A model generated the notes under the pieces. It searched no databases, had not been told where the DNA came from, and saw only the letters and a program-made list of their open reading frames with translations. The position numbers were made by a program, and so were the translations under genes. Shown here in pieces: positions 1-8,808 of a DNA stretch of 64,000 bases. The stretch spans positions 24,573-88,572 of the forward strand of contig CALLKX010000005.1 in assembly GCA_938083085.1 (NCBI GenBank). The letters run 5' to 3'. This DNA comes from an uncultured bacterium (GTDB taxonomy: Bacteria > Planctomycetota > UBA1135 > GCA-002686595). How positions within the stretch are numbered: the stretch's first letter is position 1; each line of letters begins with the position of its first letter.

Positions 1-280
1 GGCCCACCTGGACGTCCGCCGCCCCTTCCCCGAGGAACGCGTCGGCGCGCTTCTGTGCCCGGCGCTCAGCTGCCTGGTTCAGATCGGCGATGTGGCCGGC
101 GACGCTGGTGAGCGGGCCGTCGGTGTCGTCCGCCGCGGGGACGTCGAGGGCGTGCACGACGTGCAGCTTGGTCCCGAAGGTGGAGGCGATCGAAGCGGCG
201 GCCTTGAGCGCGCGTTCTCCGCCCGCCTGGCCGTCGTCGCCGATCACCGCGGAGCTAAAGGGCAGGGTGGGAGTGGTCAT
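1..280 (-). CDS. Universal stress protein (UspA family), C-terminus beyond window
   Basis: The ATG lies at 278-280 on the minus strand, and the frame stays open to the window edge, so only the first 93 residues are present. The protein starts with a hydrophobic strand followed by a GDDGQAGGERAL segment and then a TKLHVVHALDVP strand. This is the usual beta1-helix1-beta2 opening of the Usp fold, where the first strand and the D/GS loop help bind ATP. The start is only 7 bases after the recD2 stop codon, so the two are probably co-transcribed. Members are small cytoplasmic proteins of about 140-160 residues, often nucleotide-binding and stress-linked. The ATP-binding GxxGxxxxS motif would lie outside the window, so nucleotide binding cannot be judged. 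Confidence 0.7.
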   Translation of the reverse strand, partial: MTTPTLPFSSAVIGDDGQAGGERALKAAASIASTFGTKLHVVHALDVPAADDTDGPLTSVAGHIADLNQAAERRAQKRADAFLGEGAADVQVG

Positions 281-287
281 GGCTAAT

Positions 288-2642
288 TCAGCGCAGGGAT
301 TCCGCGGCCTGCTTCAAGCGTGTTGAGAGAAGACTGAGCCGACTCGACTGCTCCGCGTTCTCCACCGCACGCTGGAGCGCCCTGCGCTCTCCGACGAGCA
401 CAACCAGGCGCTTAGCCCGCGTCATTGCAGTGTAGAACAGGTTCCTCTGGAGCATGTGTGCGTGCTGTGTCGAGAGCGGAAACACGACACACGGAAACTC
501 ACCCCCCTGGCTCCTGTGCACCGTCATCGCGAACGCAGGCTTGAGGTCGCCGAGCGCGCCGCGCTCGTAGACCACCTCGCGGTCAGGGAACTGCACGGTC
601 ACCGTACCCTCAGCGTCGACGCGCGTGATGCGCCCAAGGTCGCCGTTGAAGACCTCCCGTTCGTAATCGTTGCGGGTCTGCACCACGCGGTCGCCGTTGC
701 GCCAGGTCTTGCCGTCAAAGAGGACCTCGCGCCCGCCCTCGCCCAGCGCGTCGCGCAGGCGCTCATTGAGCGAGTCAACCCCGGCGGGACCCTTGTACAT
801 CGGCGCCAACACCTGGACGTCGCGAGCCCAGTCCAGCCCGAAGGTCTTTGGGATACGCTCCGTCGCAACCTCGACCAGGCGCTCCGCGAGGCGCTCCTGT
901 CCCTCCTCGACGGGGAAGAAGTAGAAGTCCGCGTCGTGCACGCCGCGCGGCGGGAGCTCGGGGAGCCGACCCTCGAGCACGCGGTGCGCGTTGGTGATGA
1001 TCAGGCTCTCGGTGGATTGCCGGAAGACCTGGCTGAGCCGCGCGACCGGGACAACGCCTGAGTCGAGCAGGTCCGCGAGCACGTTCCCTGCTCCAACGCT
1101 CGGGAGCTGGTCGGGGTCGCCCACGAGGATGAGGCGCGTGGGGGAGGCGACGGCATCCACCAGCCGGCGTGCAAGCGCAGCATCCAGCATCGAGACCTCG
1201 TCGACGATGACCAGGCCGCCCTCCAGGGGCTTGTCCGGTCCGTGCTCGAAGCCTCCCTCCCCAGGGATGACCTTGAGGAGTCGGTGCAGCGTGCTCGCCG
1301 GGCGACCGGTGGCCTCGGAGAGGCGCTTGGCGGCGCGGCCAGTGGGGGAGGCGAGCAGCACCTTCGCGCCGCCAGCCTCCGCGAGCTGTGCCACGAACTG
1401 GACGATGGTGGTCTTGCCCACGCCGGGACCGCCCGTGAGGAGCGAGACTGGCTGTCGGAGGAGCTCGAGGACGGCGCTGCGCTGCAGGGGGTGGAGCTCG
1501 AGGGACGCGGAGGCCTCGGCCCGCTCGAGATCCTCTTCCTTGGCGAGGGGGGAGGCGGTGCCCGCGAGCAGTCGCCGCAGGCCCCGTGCGAGGCGAACCT
1601 CGTGGACGTGTTGCCGCGGGAGGTAGCACGGGAGCTCCGCGCGGAAGCGCCCGCTCCCGTCGAGGGCGTCGGAGGCGTGCTCGTCGAGGGGCGGCGGCTC
1701 GGGGAGGACCTCTCGGTCGATGATGATGTGGAGACCATCCTCCATCTCATCGAGGGCCCGCACGAAGGCCTCGCGCGGCGCAGCGCCTTCGAGCGTGTTG
1801 GCGGACCGGCGGAGGAGGTCGCCGAGGGGGAGCATGACGTGCCCCTCGCTCGAGGCTCGGTCGAGGACGTGGCGCGTTACGGCCCGGAGCCTGCGTGGAT
1901 CATCGGGGGCGAGCCCCAGCCGCTTCGCGACCCGGTCCGCCGTCAGGAAGCCGACCGAGGGGACGATGGAGAGTACGAAGGGGTTCTCGCGGATCACCGA
2001 CTCGCACTCGGCCCCCAGCTTCGCGAGGACGGCCTGGGCCGTGAGGGGGCCGAGCCCCAGCTGCGCGAGGAACCCCTGGAGCTGATGGAGGCCTGCCTGG
2101 GCGACGACCGAGAGGCCCAGGGCCTCACCGATCTCGGGCCGCAGGCCCTTGATCCCGACGAGGGCGCCCTTGGGATCCTCGGCGATCCGCTCGAGGGCCT
2201 CGGTGCCGAGCTTGTCCACGATCCTGCGGGCGATGGTCGGGCCGACCCCCTCGAAGGCCTTGGAGGACAGATAGCGGACCAGGCCCTCCTCCGTCGCTGG
2301 AGCCATCGGCTCGGAGGCCGTGAACTCGAACTGGGCCCCGTGGCTCGCGTGGCGCCCCCATTTTCCCGAGAGGCGAACTCGGGCGCCCTCGACGGGATCG
2401 GCGATCTTCCCCACGGCGGTGACTCGGCCTGGAGAAAAGAGTGATCCGTCCTCAGGGGCCTGGAAACCGGGGTCGGGGTCCAACCGGAGCACCCCGAACA
2501 GGCTCGTGCCGTCGTGGTAGGTGATCGTCTCGATGGTGCCCTGGAAGGTCTCCTCGCCTTCCTGGGGGGCTCTGCCGGCCCGGATAGACTGGTCCTGGGG
2601 GCCGGTCCTGCGGCCAGGGGAGGGGTCTTGGGGCTCCTGCAA
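288..2642 (-). CDS. recD2: RecD2-type ATP-dependent DNA helicase
   Basis: This is a superfamily 1B 5'-3' DNA helicase of the RecD/TraA type that works without RecBC. It has an N-terminal OB-like segment (FQGTIETITYHDG) and helix-hairpin-helix repeats (FEGVGPTIARRIVDKLG near residue 130). The helicase motifs follow in order: Walker A GGPGVGKTT near 401, Walker B VIVDEVSMLD near 476, VGDPDQLPSVGAG near 506, VHRSQGGEF near 705, and FYTAMTRAKR near 732. About 784 residues fits RecD2 lengths. The start is uncertain because no ATG lies near the conserved N-terminus. I chose the TTG at 2642, since the upstream extension to 2738 loses coding-type third-position bias. The universal stress gene follows after 7 bases, suggesting an operon. 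A role in recombination or repair is known for the family. Confidence 0.9.
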   Translation of the reverse strand: MQEPQDPSPGRRTGPQDQSIRAGRAPQEGEETFQGTIETITYHDGTSLFGVLRLDPDPGFQAPEDGSLFSPGRVTAVGKIADPVEGARVRLSGKWGRHASHGAQFEFTASEPMAPATEEGLVRYLSSKAFEGVGPTIARRIVDKLGTEALERIAEDPKGALVGIKGLRPEIGEALGLSVVAQAGLHQLQGFLAQLGLGPLTAQAVLAKLGAECESVIRENPFVLSIVPSVGFLTADRVAKRLGLAPDDPRRLRAVTRHVLDRASSEGHVMLPLGDLLRRSANTLEGAAPREAFVRALDEMEDGLHIIIDREVLPEPPPLDEHASDALDGSGRFRAELPCYLPRQHVHEVRLARGLRRLLAGTASPLAKEEDLERAEASASLELHPLQRSAVLELLRQPVSLLTGGPGVGKTTIVQFVAQLAEAGGAKVLLASPTGRAAKRLSEATGRPASTLHRLLKVIPGEGGFEHGPDKPLEGGLVIVDEVSMLDAALARRLVDAVASPTRLILVGDPDQLPSVGAGNVLADLLDSGVVPVARLSQVFRQSTESLIITNAHRVLEGRLPELPPRGVHDADFYFFPVEEGQERLAERLVEVATERIPKTFGLDWARDVQVLAPMYKGPAGVDSLNERLRDALGEGGREVLFDGKTWRNGDRVVQTRNDYEREVFNGDLGRITRVDAEGTVTVQFPDREVVYERGALGDLKPAFAMTVHRSQGGEFPCVVFPLSTQHAHMLQRNLFYTAMTRAKRLVVLVGERRALQRAVENAEQSSRLSLLSTRLKQAAESLR

Positions 2643-2835
2643 GGTGCTCGGAGGATACCGGATACCACCCTTCGATCGTCTCTGCCCCCTCCCCAGGTTG
2701 CGGCCAGCGCCTACCCTCCGTATCCTTTCGCGCCCCAATCACCGCCCGGCCTCCGTGGCTCTTCTGCCTCCCTGCCGCGCGGATTTCAGTTCAACACCCC
2801 CTCGCCCCTCGCCGCCTCACTGCGGCCCAGATCCC

Positions 2836-3078
2836 TTGATCAAGGTCTCCGTTCGCTCCAACGAGTCGCTCGAAGCAGCGCTCCGCCGCTTCAAGCGCCA
2901 GTGCAACTTCAGCGGCATCTTCCGTCTCACCAAGGCCAACACTTGGCACGAGAAGCGCTCCGACCGTCGTCGCCGCGAGCGCCGCGAACGCCTGCGCACC
3001 GTGCAGAAGGCCACGCGCAAGAACGACCCGAACCGTCGCCGTCGTCGTCGCCCGGGTGGCGCGCCGAAGAAGCGCTGA
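2836..3078 (+). CDS. rpsU: 30S ribosomal protein bS21 with arginine-rich tail
   Basis: The 80-residue protein opens IKVSVRSNESLEAALRRFKRQC and continues with a basic helix, which matches bS21 (the small-subunit protein near the 3' end of 16S rRNA and the mRNA exit site). The start is a TTG at 2836; no ATG or GTG fits the conserved N-terminus. After the core, a tail rich in Arg (RRRRRRPGGAPKKR) extends beyond many bS21 proteins. The gene is divergent from recD2 and stands alone before a strong intrinsic terminator at 3116-3156, so it is probably monocistronic. No clear Shine-Dalgarno sequence precedes the TTG, which may mean low initiation or autoregulation; that last point is inference. Confidence 0.9.
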   Translation: MIKVSVRSNESLEAALRRFKRQCNFSGIFRLTKANTWHEKRSDRRRRERRERLRTVQKATRKNDPNRRRRRRPGGAPKKR

Positions 3079-3115
3079 CGTGACCCCGTCTTCGGGCGGG
3101 TGCAACTGAATACGC

Positions 3116-3156
3116 GAACCGCGCGGCCCTTGGGCTGCGCGGTTCGTTCGTTTCTT
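3116..3156 (+). terminator. Rho-independent terminator after rpsU
   Basis: GAACCGCGC (3116-3124) pairs perfectly with GCGCGGTTC (3137-3145), and an inner GCCC/GGGC stem closes a very short loop. A T-rich run (3146-3156) follows. It lies 37 bases after the rpsU stop codon and before the next gene. Confidence 0.85.
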
Positions 3157-3213
3157 ACGGTGGGTTGAAGTCCCGCGGCTTGGCCACCAGCCAGGCGAGG
3201 ACACGAGGTACGC

Positions 3214-4275
3214 ATGGGCATCTTCGAGAAGGACAGGGACCTCACCGAGGCGCCGGAGGAGGCGCGGCTCGTGGTGGACGCCAGCACGTTCCGCGAGAAG
3301 GCCCGTGGGTTCACCATGCGCCTCGACCACTTCTTGAGCCATCACCTCAAGTGGCGCTCCCGCTCGAGCGTGCAGACATTGGTCAAGGGCGGCTACGTCG
3401 AGCTCGACGTCGCGCGGCCGGATGCTCCGGATGGAACCGGCGAGCGTCGCGTCGAGCGGCGCCCTGGCGTCCGGCTCCAGCACGGCACGCGGGTCTTTGT
3501 GCGTGTGCCCGAGCAGTACCGCGCGCTCCTGACCGGCGAGACCAGCGACGAGCTCGACGTTCTCTACGAGGACCGAGACTGCCTCGCCGTGAACAAGCCG
3601 CCGCTGATCGCGGTCCATCCCAGCGGGCGGCATATGACCGATACGCTGATCCAGCGCGTGCACAAGCGCTTCCAGGCAGAGATCGAGGGGGGGGCCATGT
3701 TGCCGCGTCTCTGCCACCGCCTCGATCGAGAGACGAGCGGCATCGTCCTCGTGGGCAAGCGCCCGGCCACTCAGGGGGCTCTCACGACCCAGTTCGAGGA
3801 TCGGCTCGTGGAGAAGGAGTACCTGGCCATCGTCGAGGGGACGCCCGAGAAGGTCGAGGGGTCGATCGACGCCCCGATCCGATTGTCGACGACGTCGCCC
3901 GTCGAGCTCGAGATGACCACTGCAGCCGACGGGCTGCCTTGCCAGACCGACTGGCGCGTGGAGGCGAGCGTGGGCGGCTACTCCCGCCTGCGCCTGCGGA
4001 TCCACACGGGACGTCAGCACCAGATCCGGGTGCACATGGCTGCGATCGGGACGCCGATCGTGGGCGACAAGCTCTATGGCCCGGACCGAGAGATCTTCCT
4101 CCGCTCTGCGGCGGGGACCCTCACGGACTGGGACAGGGAGCAGCTCGTCATCGACCGTCACGCGCTGCACAGCGCTCGGCTCGTCTTCCGGTCTCCGGCG
4201 GCTGACGAGCCGACCTGCATCGAGAGCAGCCTGCCCGGCGACCTCGTCGAGGCCTTCCCACAGTTCGCGGGATGA
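3214..4275 (+). CDS. RluA-family 23S/tRNA pseudouridine synthase
   Basis: The enzyme converts uridine to pseudouridine in structured RNA. An S4-like RNA-binding region lies at about residues 36-110 (MRLDHFLSHHLKW...SSVQTLVKGGYVELD). The catalytic domain carries the family signature HRLDRETSG, with the catalytic aspartate at D171. Further on is the conserved TGRQHQIRVHMAAIGTPIVGDKLYG segment, typical of RluA, RluC and RluD. At 353 residues it is within the usual range. The ATG at 3214 is preceded by a GAGGT-like sequence. The target uridine cannot be told from sequence. A second RluA-type gene lies at 35049-35963. The downstream lipoprotein begins at or just after this stop codon, suggesting co-transcription. 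Confidence 0.9.
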   Translation: MGIFEKDRDLTEAPEEARLVVDASTFREKARGFTMRLDHFLSHHLKWRSRSSVQTLVKGGYVELDVARPDAPDGTGERRVERRPGVRLQHGTRVFVRVPEQYRALLTGETSDELDVLYEDRDCLAVNKPPLIAVHPSGRHMTDTLIQRVHKRFQAEIEGGAMLPRLCHRLDRETSGIVLVGKRPATQGALTTQFEDRLVEKEYLAIVEGTPEKVEGSIDAPIRLSTTSPVELEMTTAADGLPCQTDWRVEASVGGYSRLRLRIHTGRQHQIRVHMAAIGTPIVGDKLYGPDREIFLRSAAGTLTDWDREQLVIDRHALHSARLVFRSPAADEPTCIESSLPGDLVEAFPQFAG

Positions 4276-4313
4276 CCCTTTCCGCGCTCCTCAACTCCTG
4301 TTTCACTCCCCCC

Positions 4314-4847
4314 ATGCGCCTACTCACCTGCCTGCTCACCGCCTGCCTCGTCGCCTCGTGCGCCGAGGAGCCCAAGCCCATCACACCCTCTAGCCCCCAA
4401 GGCACCGTGACCCTCGAAGACATCGAAGTCCCCAACCAGAGCACCGCCATGGAAGGCGTGCTGACCGCCGGACAGCTGAGCGAGGAGCAGATGGTCGCCC
4501 TCGCCGGCCTCGGCTACCAGAGCTTCGTCAGCCTCCGCGAGGCCGACGAGGGGGGCTCGGGCTGGGAGGAAGGCTTCGCCGCCGAGAAGGGGCTGCACTT
4601 TGTCCGGCTGCCCATCGCCGGCGCGGACGGCATCGACGAGGCTCACGCCCGTCAGCTGGACACCCTGATGGAGGCGGAGGCTCGCCCCATGGTGCTCTAC
4701 TGCGGCAGCAGCAACCGCGTGGGCGCGCTTCTCGCGCTGCGGGCCTTCCACGTCCAGGACATGGGCGCCGCGGAGAGCCTCGAGCTCGGGAAGTCCACCG
4801 GGGTCACCGGGCTGGAGTCCATGCTCGAGGAGAAGCTCGGCCTCTGA
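4314..4847 (+). CDS. Lipoprotein with DSP/BLH-like phosphatase domain
   Basis: The start at 4314 gives a short signal peptide ending in the lipobox LVASC, so a lipid-anchored envelope protein is likely. An upstream ATG at 4272 overlaps the previous stop as ATGA and is a possible alternative start. The mature part (GVLTAGQLSEEQMVALAGLGYQSFVSLRE) resembles the beta-lactamase-hydrolase-like branch of the dual-specificity phosphatase fold. The proposed active-site loop is VLYCGSSNRVGAL, with C130 and R135. This is a C-x4-R spacing instead of the classic C-x5-R; from memory, a similar C-x-S-x-N-R-x-G loop occurs in this branch. Substrate and activity are unknown. Being anchored outside the cytoplasm is unusual for such a fold. 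Confidence 0.75.
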   Translation: MRLLTCLLTACLVASCAEEPKPITPSSPQGTVTLEDIEVPNQSTAMEGVLTAGQLSEEQMVALAGLGYQSFVSLREADEGGSGWEEGFAAEKGLHFVRLPIAGADGIDEAHARQLDTLMEAEARPMVLYCGSSNRVGALLALRAFHVQDMGAAESLELGKSTGVTGLESMLEEKLGL

Positions 4848-4896
4848 GTTTGCGCTCGGCGCGGACCTCTGAGCAGGCCCGTACGCTGGCTCAGGC

Positions 4897-5694
4897 TCAG
4901 GGTAGCCCGAAGACGGCGTGGGTCGCGTCCCATGCCGTCTTCGCGACCTCTTCGGGGCTCGTCCCTCGCAGGGTCGCCACGGTCGCCAGCACCTCGGGCA
5001 GGTGCATGGGCTCGTTTCGGCGAGAGGCCGGCTTCGGGTCCAGGCTACGAGGGAGGAGGTAGGGGGCGTCGGTCTCGAGCAGGAGGCGGTCGGCCGGGAT
5101 CTCGGCCACGGCCCGGCGGAGGTCACCTCCCCTGCGCTCATCGCAGACCCAGCCGGTGATGCCCAGGTGGCAGCCCAGCTCCAGGTAGTCCGCGGCGGCC
5201 TCGGGCCCCTCGGTGAAGCAGTGCACCACGGCCCCACGCGAGAGCGAGGGCCAGGCGTTGCGCAGGACGGCCAGGAACTCGTCGTGGGCGTCCCGCTGAT
5301 GCAGGAACACGGGCAGCCCCGCCTCTGCCGCGAGGCCGAGTTGGGCCTCGAAGGCGGACAGCTGCGCCTCGCGCGGGCTGAAGTTGCGGTTGTAGTCGAG
5401 CCCACACTCGCCGACGGCGACCACCCGGTCCTCGCGGTGAAGCGCCCTCAGCCGCGCCGCGGTGGCGTCGTCGAAGTCAGAGGCGTGGTGCGGATGCACG
5501 CCCGCGGTGGACCAGAGCTCGACCTCGGCTCCCTCGCGCCCCGTCACCTCGGCTGCGGCCTCGCTGGAGCGCAGGTCGGTGCCCGTGACGACCATCCGCT
5601 CCACTCCCGCCTCGCGGGCGCGCGCGAGCACGTCGGCGCGGTCGCCCTCGAACTGACGGCTCATCAGGTTGACGCCGATATCGATCAGTCTCAT
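4897..5694 (-). CDS. tatD: TatD-family metal-dependent DNase
   Basis: The protein opens MRLIDIGVNLMSRQFEGDR and has the landmarks STAGVHPHHAS, VAVGECGLDYNRNFS, PVFLHQRDAHDEF, VVHCFTEGPEAA, GITGWVCDERRG and LLLETDAPYLLPRSL. The order and wording are very close to E. coli TatD itself (DIGVN start instead of the D-x-H-x-H start of the YcfH/YjjV branch). Family members are TIM-barrel 3'-5' exonucleases that use divalent metal and act in DNA repair and DNA turnover. The ATG at 5694 follows a GTG that is less likely. Its 265 residues fit the family. The cupin gene starts divergently 29 bases away, so the two must share or overlap promoter space. No Tat translocase genes are adjacent. Confidence 0.92.
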   Translation of the reverse strand: MRLIDIGVNLMSRQFEGDRADVLARAREAGVERMVVTGTDLRSSEAAAEVTGREGAEVELWSTAGVHPHHASDFDDATAARLRALHREDRVVAVGECGLDYNRNFSPREAQLSAFEAQLGLAAEAGLPVFLHQRDAHDEFLAVLRNAWPSLSRGAVVHCFTEGPEAAADYLELGCHLGITGWVCDERRGGDLRRAVAEIPADRLLLETDAPYLLPRSLDPKPASRRNEPMHLPEVLATVATLRGTSPEEVAKTAWDATHAVFGLP

Positions 5695-5723
5695 CACGGC
5701 CAGACGATAGCCTCGACCTTGTC

Positions 5724-6107
5724 ATGAGCGAATCCTCCGCCCCCGAACCGGTCGACCTCCACGCCAAGATGGACGAGGTCAGGCCCCTCTGGACGCCCCA
5801 CCGCGTCGGCCGCTTCGACGGCCACCAGCTCCTGCTGGCGCGGGTGGACGGCGAGTTCGTCTGGCACCAGCACGACGACCACGACGAGGTCTTCATTCCT
5901 CTGCGCGGCACGCTGCTCCTGGACTTCGAGGGGGGAATCACCCGCGAGGTGCGCCCCGGGAGTCTGCTCGTCGTGCCGAAGGGCGTGGTGCACCGCCCCC
6001 GGACCGAGGGTGGCGAGGTCGAGATGCTCGTGCTCGACCCCATGGGCGTGAAGCACACCGGGGATGTCCAGGACGAGCGCACCGTGGACGAGTACCCCGA
6101 GCTCTGA
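5724..6107 (+). CDS. Small cupin-domain protein
   Basis: A single-domain cupin of 127 residues. Motif 1 is visible as FVWHQHDDHDEVFIPLRGTLLLDFEGG, giving a His/His/Glu metal site. Motif 2 is GSLLVVPKGVVHRPRTEGG, with the third His. The N-terminal RPLWTPHRVGRFDGHQLLLARVDGEF is typical of small cupins similar to mannose-6-phosphate isomerase-like sequences. Such proteins are cytoplasmic and can be isomerases, dioxygenases or ligand-binding proteins; substrate cannot be read from the sequence. It is divergent from tatD with only a 29-base gap and seems to be monocistronic. Confidence 0.8.
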   Translation: MSESSAPEPVDLHAKMDEVRPLWTPHRVGRFDGHQLLLARVDGEFVWHQHDDHDEVFIPLRGTLLLDFEGGITREVRPGSLLVVPKGVVHRPRTEGGEVEMLVLDPMGVKHTGDVQDERTVDEYPEL

Positions 6108-6239
6108 GGGTCCGAACCCCTGAAATCGGCGGGTTCGACTCCACAAGAATGGTGAGGGACCCCCCTGTTCGAGCTCGGACCCCGACCAACGCCGCTCTCC
6201 GTCGCCGCCGATCCCTGATCACAGACACGAGACCTAGTC

Positions 6240-6611
6240 ATGGATGAATTGACCGACGTGCAACGCCCGGACATGGACCAGCGGGAGATCAACCAGTGGT
6301 GCATGTTCATGCACCTTGGGCTGCTCGCGGGATATGCCGTTCCCCTCGGCGGGTTGGTGGTTCCGATCGTCCTCTGGCAACTCAAGAAGGACGCCTCTCC
6401 CCAGATCGATCAGCACGGGCGGATGGTGGCGAGCGCCATGGTGTCGTTTGTCCTCTACGGCATCCTCGCGGGAATCCTCTGCTTGGTCCTCGTCGGCTTC
6501 GTCCTCCTGCCCGCGGTCGCCATCTGCGGCGTCGTCTTCCCGATCATCGGGGGCGTCAAGGCCAACGACGGGGAGTACTGGCCCTACCCGCTCGTCCCCA
6601 AGCTCTTCTGA
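6240..6611 (+). CDS. DUF4870-type small membrane protein
   Basis: The 123-residue protein starts with a charged segment (DQREINQWCMFMHL) followed by three to four hydrophobic stretches: LLAGYAVPLGGLVVPIVLW, MVSFVLYGILAGILCLVL and FVLLPAVAICGVVFPIIGG. The pattern W-x3-xHLs-x-LAG-y-xxP-l-G-x-v-x-P-l-i-l-W-l-x-K is characteristic of DUF4870 (Tic20-like) proteins found widely in bacteria. Function is unknown. The C-terminus GEYWPYPLVPKLF is also typical of this family. It sits alone between cupin and the convergent permease. Confidence 0.8.
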   Translation: MDELTDVQRPDMDQREINQWCMFMHLGLLAGYAVPLGGLVVPIVLWQLKKDASPQIDQHGRMVASAMVSFVLYGILAGILCLVLVGFVLLPAVAICGVVFPIIGGVKANDGEYWPYPLVPKLF

Positions 6612-6645
6612 TCGGAGGAGACCTCCCGGGCCAGGGATGGGGGGC

Positions 6646-8094
6646 TCAGCTGGAGCGTGCCCGTGAGCGGGCCGCCCCCGCCATCGCGATCAAGGCCATG
6701 GCGCCCAGGAGGGCCCACCCGGGACCGGAGGATTGGAGCTTCTGCCAGCTCACGGCCGCGAGCAGCGTCATGGCGATGGCCACGGTGAGGAGGTCGCCAC
6801 CGAGCCCGTTCTCTCCCGTGCTCAGGAGGTCCTGGGCCTTCGTGGAGAGCGGCCGCGGTCCCCCCGGACGCCACAGGACCTTGAGTGCGAGGAGCCCCGA
6901 GGCGAGCGCCAGGGGCCAGAGCCGCAGGGCGAGGGCGGGGGAGGCGAGGGCGGCGACCAGGCCGCCCATGGCGAGGTAGAGGGGCAGGAGGAGGCGGACG
7001 GCCACAGCCTTCCGCGCGCCCCGGTCCTCGGCGAGAGGGTCGGTGGGTGAGGTGTCGATGATCCAGCGGGCCGCGGGGGTCGCCGAGGTCGGCACGTGCA
7101 TCAGGATGAAGGGCAGGTAGGCGCCGGGTGCGAAGAGGAGCAGGGCGTAGAGTCCCTCGCCCTCGACCGTCGAGGCATCCGCGCCGAGCAGGACGAGCAG
7201 CAGGGGCGCGGCCACGAGCGGGTACGTGCGGACGACGAACTCGCGCTCGGCGGGCAGCGCCTCGAAGACGAAGCCGAACGCGCCGCGCTCTTCACGGGTC
7301 ACCCACAGCCGCTCAGCGGCGGCGCGGGCCGGGGCGAGCAGCGTTCCGAGGATGGACCGGGTCGAGCGTGCCCGGGGCGCGGGCGGGAAGGGTGCGAGGG
7401 CCAGCACCGCGGCGGCGAAGGTGGTTGAGGCTGCCGCGACGCCGGCGGCGGCGCCTGCCCCGCTCGTCGCGAACGGCGCTGCGAACCAGGCGGGCGGGAG
7501 GAGCAGCCAGGGGCCAGTGGGTCCCTCGACGGCGGCCAGGGCGCCGAGGCTGCGAAGGCCCACGAGCACCCCGATCATGATGGCCACGAAGAGGATGGTT
7601 TGGAGGGCGACCATGACCGTGTCGCCGCCCCGGCCGAGGGCGACCTGCAGGAGGAGCAGTCCAGCGGCGACGGTCCAGGTTTGCAGGACGCCCATCACCA
7701 CCAGCAGCGGCCGCTCGACCAGGCTGATGGTGTCGGGGGCCAGGAGCGCGGCGGGGATGAGCGACGCTGCCGCGAGGGCGCCCATGATGAGGAGCAGCGT
7801 CATCACCCTGGAGAGCCGCAGATCGCGGGGGGTCACGGGGAGGGCGCCCACCCATTCGGTGGCGGGGTCCGCACGGAGCAGGGGGGCGAGCTCGCCGAGG
7901 AGCGGCACCGTGGTCAGGGCCAGGGGCAGAGAGAGGGCGAAGACCGCGTAGCCAAAGCCGCCGACCTCGCCGCGGACGACGGCGCACAGGAGACCCGAGA
8001 TCACCACCTGCATCGCGAGGGCGGCGACGGGGGTGCGTTCCCCGAGAACCTCCCCGGAGAGCTGGGCGCGGACGAGACTGGTGAGGCGATTCAA
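6646..8094 (-). CDS. Multi-spanning ABC-type permease (probable exporter subunit)
   Basis: The protein of about 482 residues is rich in long hydrophobic segments from end to end (for example AALAMQVVISGLLCAVV, FALSLPLALTTVPLLGEL and LLLVMGVLQTWTVAAGLLLLQVAL). The N-terminal LNRLTSLVRAQLSGEVLGERT resembles the cytoplasmic start of ABC-2-type permeases. I chose the TTG at 8094, because the longer frame (GTG at 8181) would overlap the divergent hydrolase gene and its leader. A matching ABC ATPase without a permease partner lies at 9246-10037 on the same strand, so I infer they form one exporter. Substrate is unknown, and the family call is by topology only. Confidence 0.6.
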   Translation of the reverse strand: MNRLTSLVRAQLSGEVLGERTPVAALAMQVVISGLLCAVVRGEVGGFGYAVFALSLPLALTTVPLLGELAPLLRADPATEWVGALPVTPRDLRLSRVMTLLLIMGALAAASLIPAALLAPDTISLVERPLLVVMGVLQTWTVAAGLLLLQVALGRGGDTVMVALQTILFVAIMIGVLVGLRSLGALAAVEGPTGPWLLLPPAWFAAPFATSGAGAAAGVAAASTTFAAAVLALAPFPPAPRARSTRSILGTLLAPARAAAERLWVTREERGAFGFVFEALPAEREFVVRTYPLVAAPLLLVLLGADASTVEGEGLYALLLFAPGAYLPFILMHVPTSATPAARWIIDTSPTDPLAEDRGARKAVAVRLLLPLYLAMGGLVAALASPALALRLWPLALASGLLALKVLWRPGGPRPLSTKAQDLLSTGENGLGGDLLTVAIAMTLLAAVSWQKLQSSGPGWALLGAMALIAMAGAARSRARSS

Positions 8095-8161
8095 CGGAAG
8101 GACACGACTTGCGTGACGCGAAGGGTACCGCGATCGGGCCCCCGGCCCATACTCAGCCTCG

Positions 8162-8800
8162 ATGTCGAGCAAGGTGACCATTCAAGGGCCGGTGGGACGG
8201 CTGGAGGGGGAGCTGTGGCTCCCCGAGGACGGGAGCGCACCTGTGGCGGCGGCGGTGGTGTGCCACCCGCACCCGCTGCACGGGGGGACCATGAAGAACA
8301 ACGTGGTCCATCGCACCGCCCGGGGTCTCAACGACGCCGGCCTCGCGGTGCTGCGCTTCAACTTCCGCGGCGTGGGGGCCAGCGAGGGGGTGCACGACGG
8401 ACACGGCGCCGAGGAAGAGGACCTCGCCGCGGCGCTCACCTTCCTGGGGGAGGCCTGTCCGGGGGTCCCTCTGTGGGCGGGCGGCTTCTCCTTCGGCTCC
8501 CGGACCCTGGTCGGGCTCGCCCCGAGGGAGCCGCGCATCCAACGCGTGCTGCTGGTGGCCCTCCCCGTGATCGCCTACGACTGCAGCGCCGCCCTCGAGG
8601 TGTCGCAGCCGGGTGCGATCATCATGGCGGGCGACGACACCTTCGGGACCCTCGAGGTCCTCTCCCAGAAGCTGCCGGGGCTGATGGACCGCTTCCATGT
8701 CGAGGAGATCCCCGACGTCGATCACTTCTTCACCGGCAAGCTGGACGAGCTGCGCCTACGCGTCCGTGACTGGGCGACGAGCCAGCTCCAGGCCCACTGA
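8162..8800 (+). CDS. Alpha/beta hydrolase, COG2945-like
   Basis: A 212-residue alpha/beta hydrolase fold protein. It has the typical CHPHPLHGGTMKNNVVHRTARGL segment and RFNFRGVGASEG loop. The nucleophile elbow is GGFSFGSRT, giving a serine in G-x-S-x-G, and the late PDVDHFFTGKLDEL segment gives the catalytic histidine. The acid is probably the aspartate of AGDDTFGT. This combination is characteristic of COG2945 hydrolases, small cytoplasmic esterase-like proteins of unknown substrate. The thioesterase gene starts 9 bases after the stop codon, so a two-gene operon is likely. Together they suggest acyl-ester or acyl-thioester hydrolysis, which is inference. Confidence 0.85.
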   Translation: MSSKVTIQGPVGRLEGELWLPEDGSAPVAAAVVCHPHPLHGGTMKNNVVHRTARGLNDAGLAVLRFNFRGVGASEGVHDGHGAEEEDLAAALTFLGEACPGVPLWAGGFSFGSRTLVGLAPREPRIQRVLLVALPVIAYDCSAALEVSQPGAIIMAGDDTFGTLEVLSQKLPGLMDRFHVEEIPDVDHFFTGKLDELRLRVRDWATSQLQAH

Positions 8801-8808
8801 GACGAACC

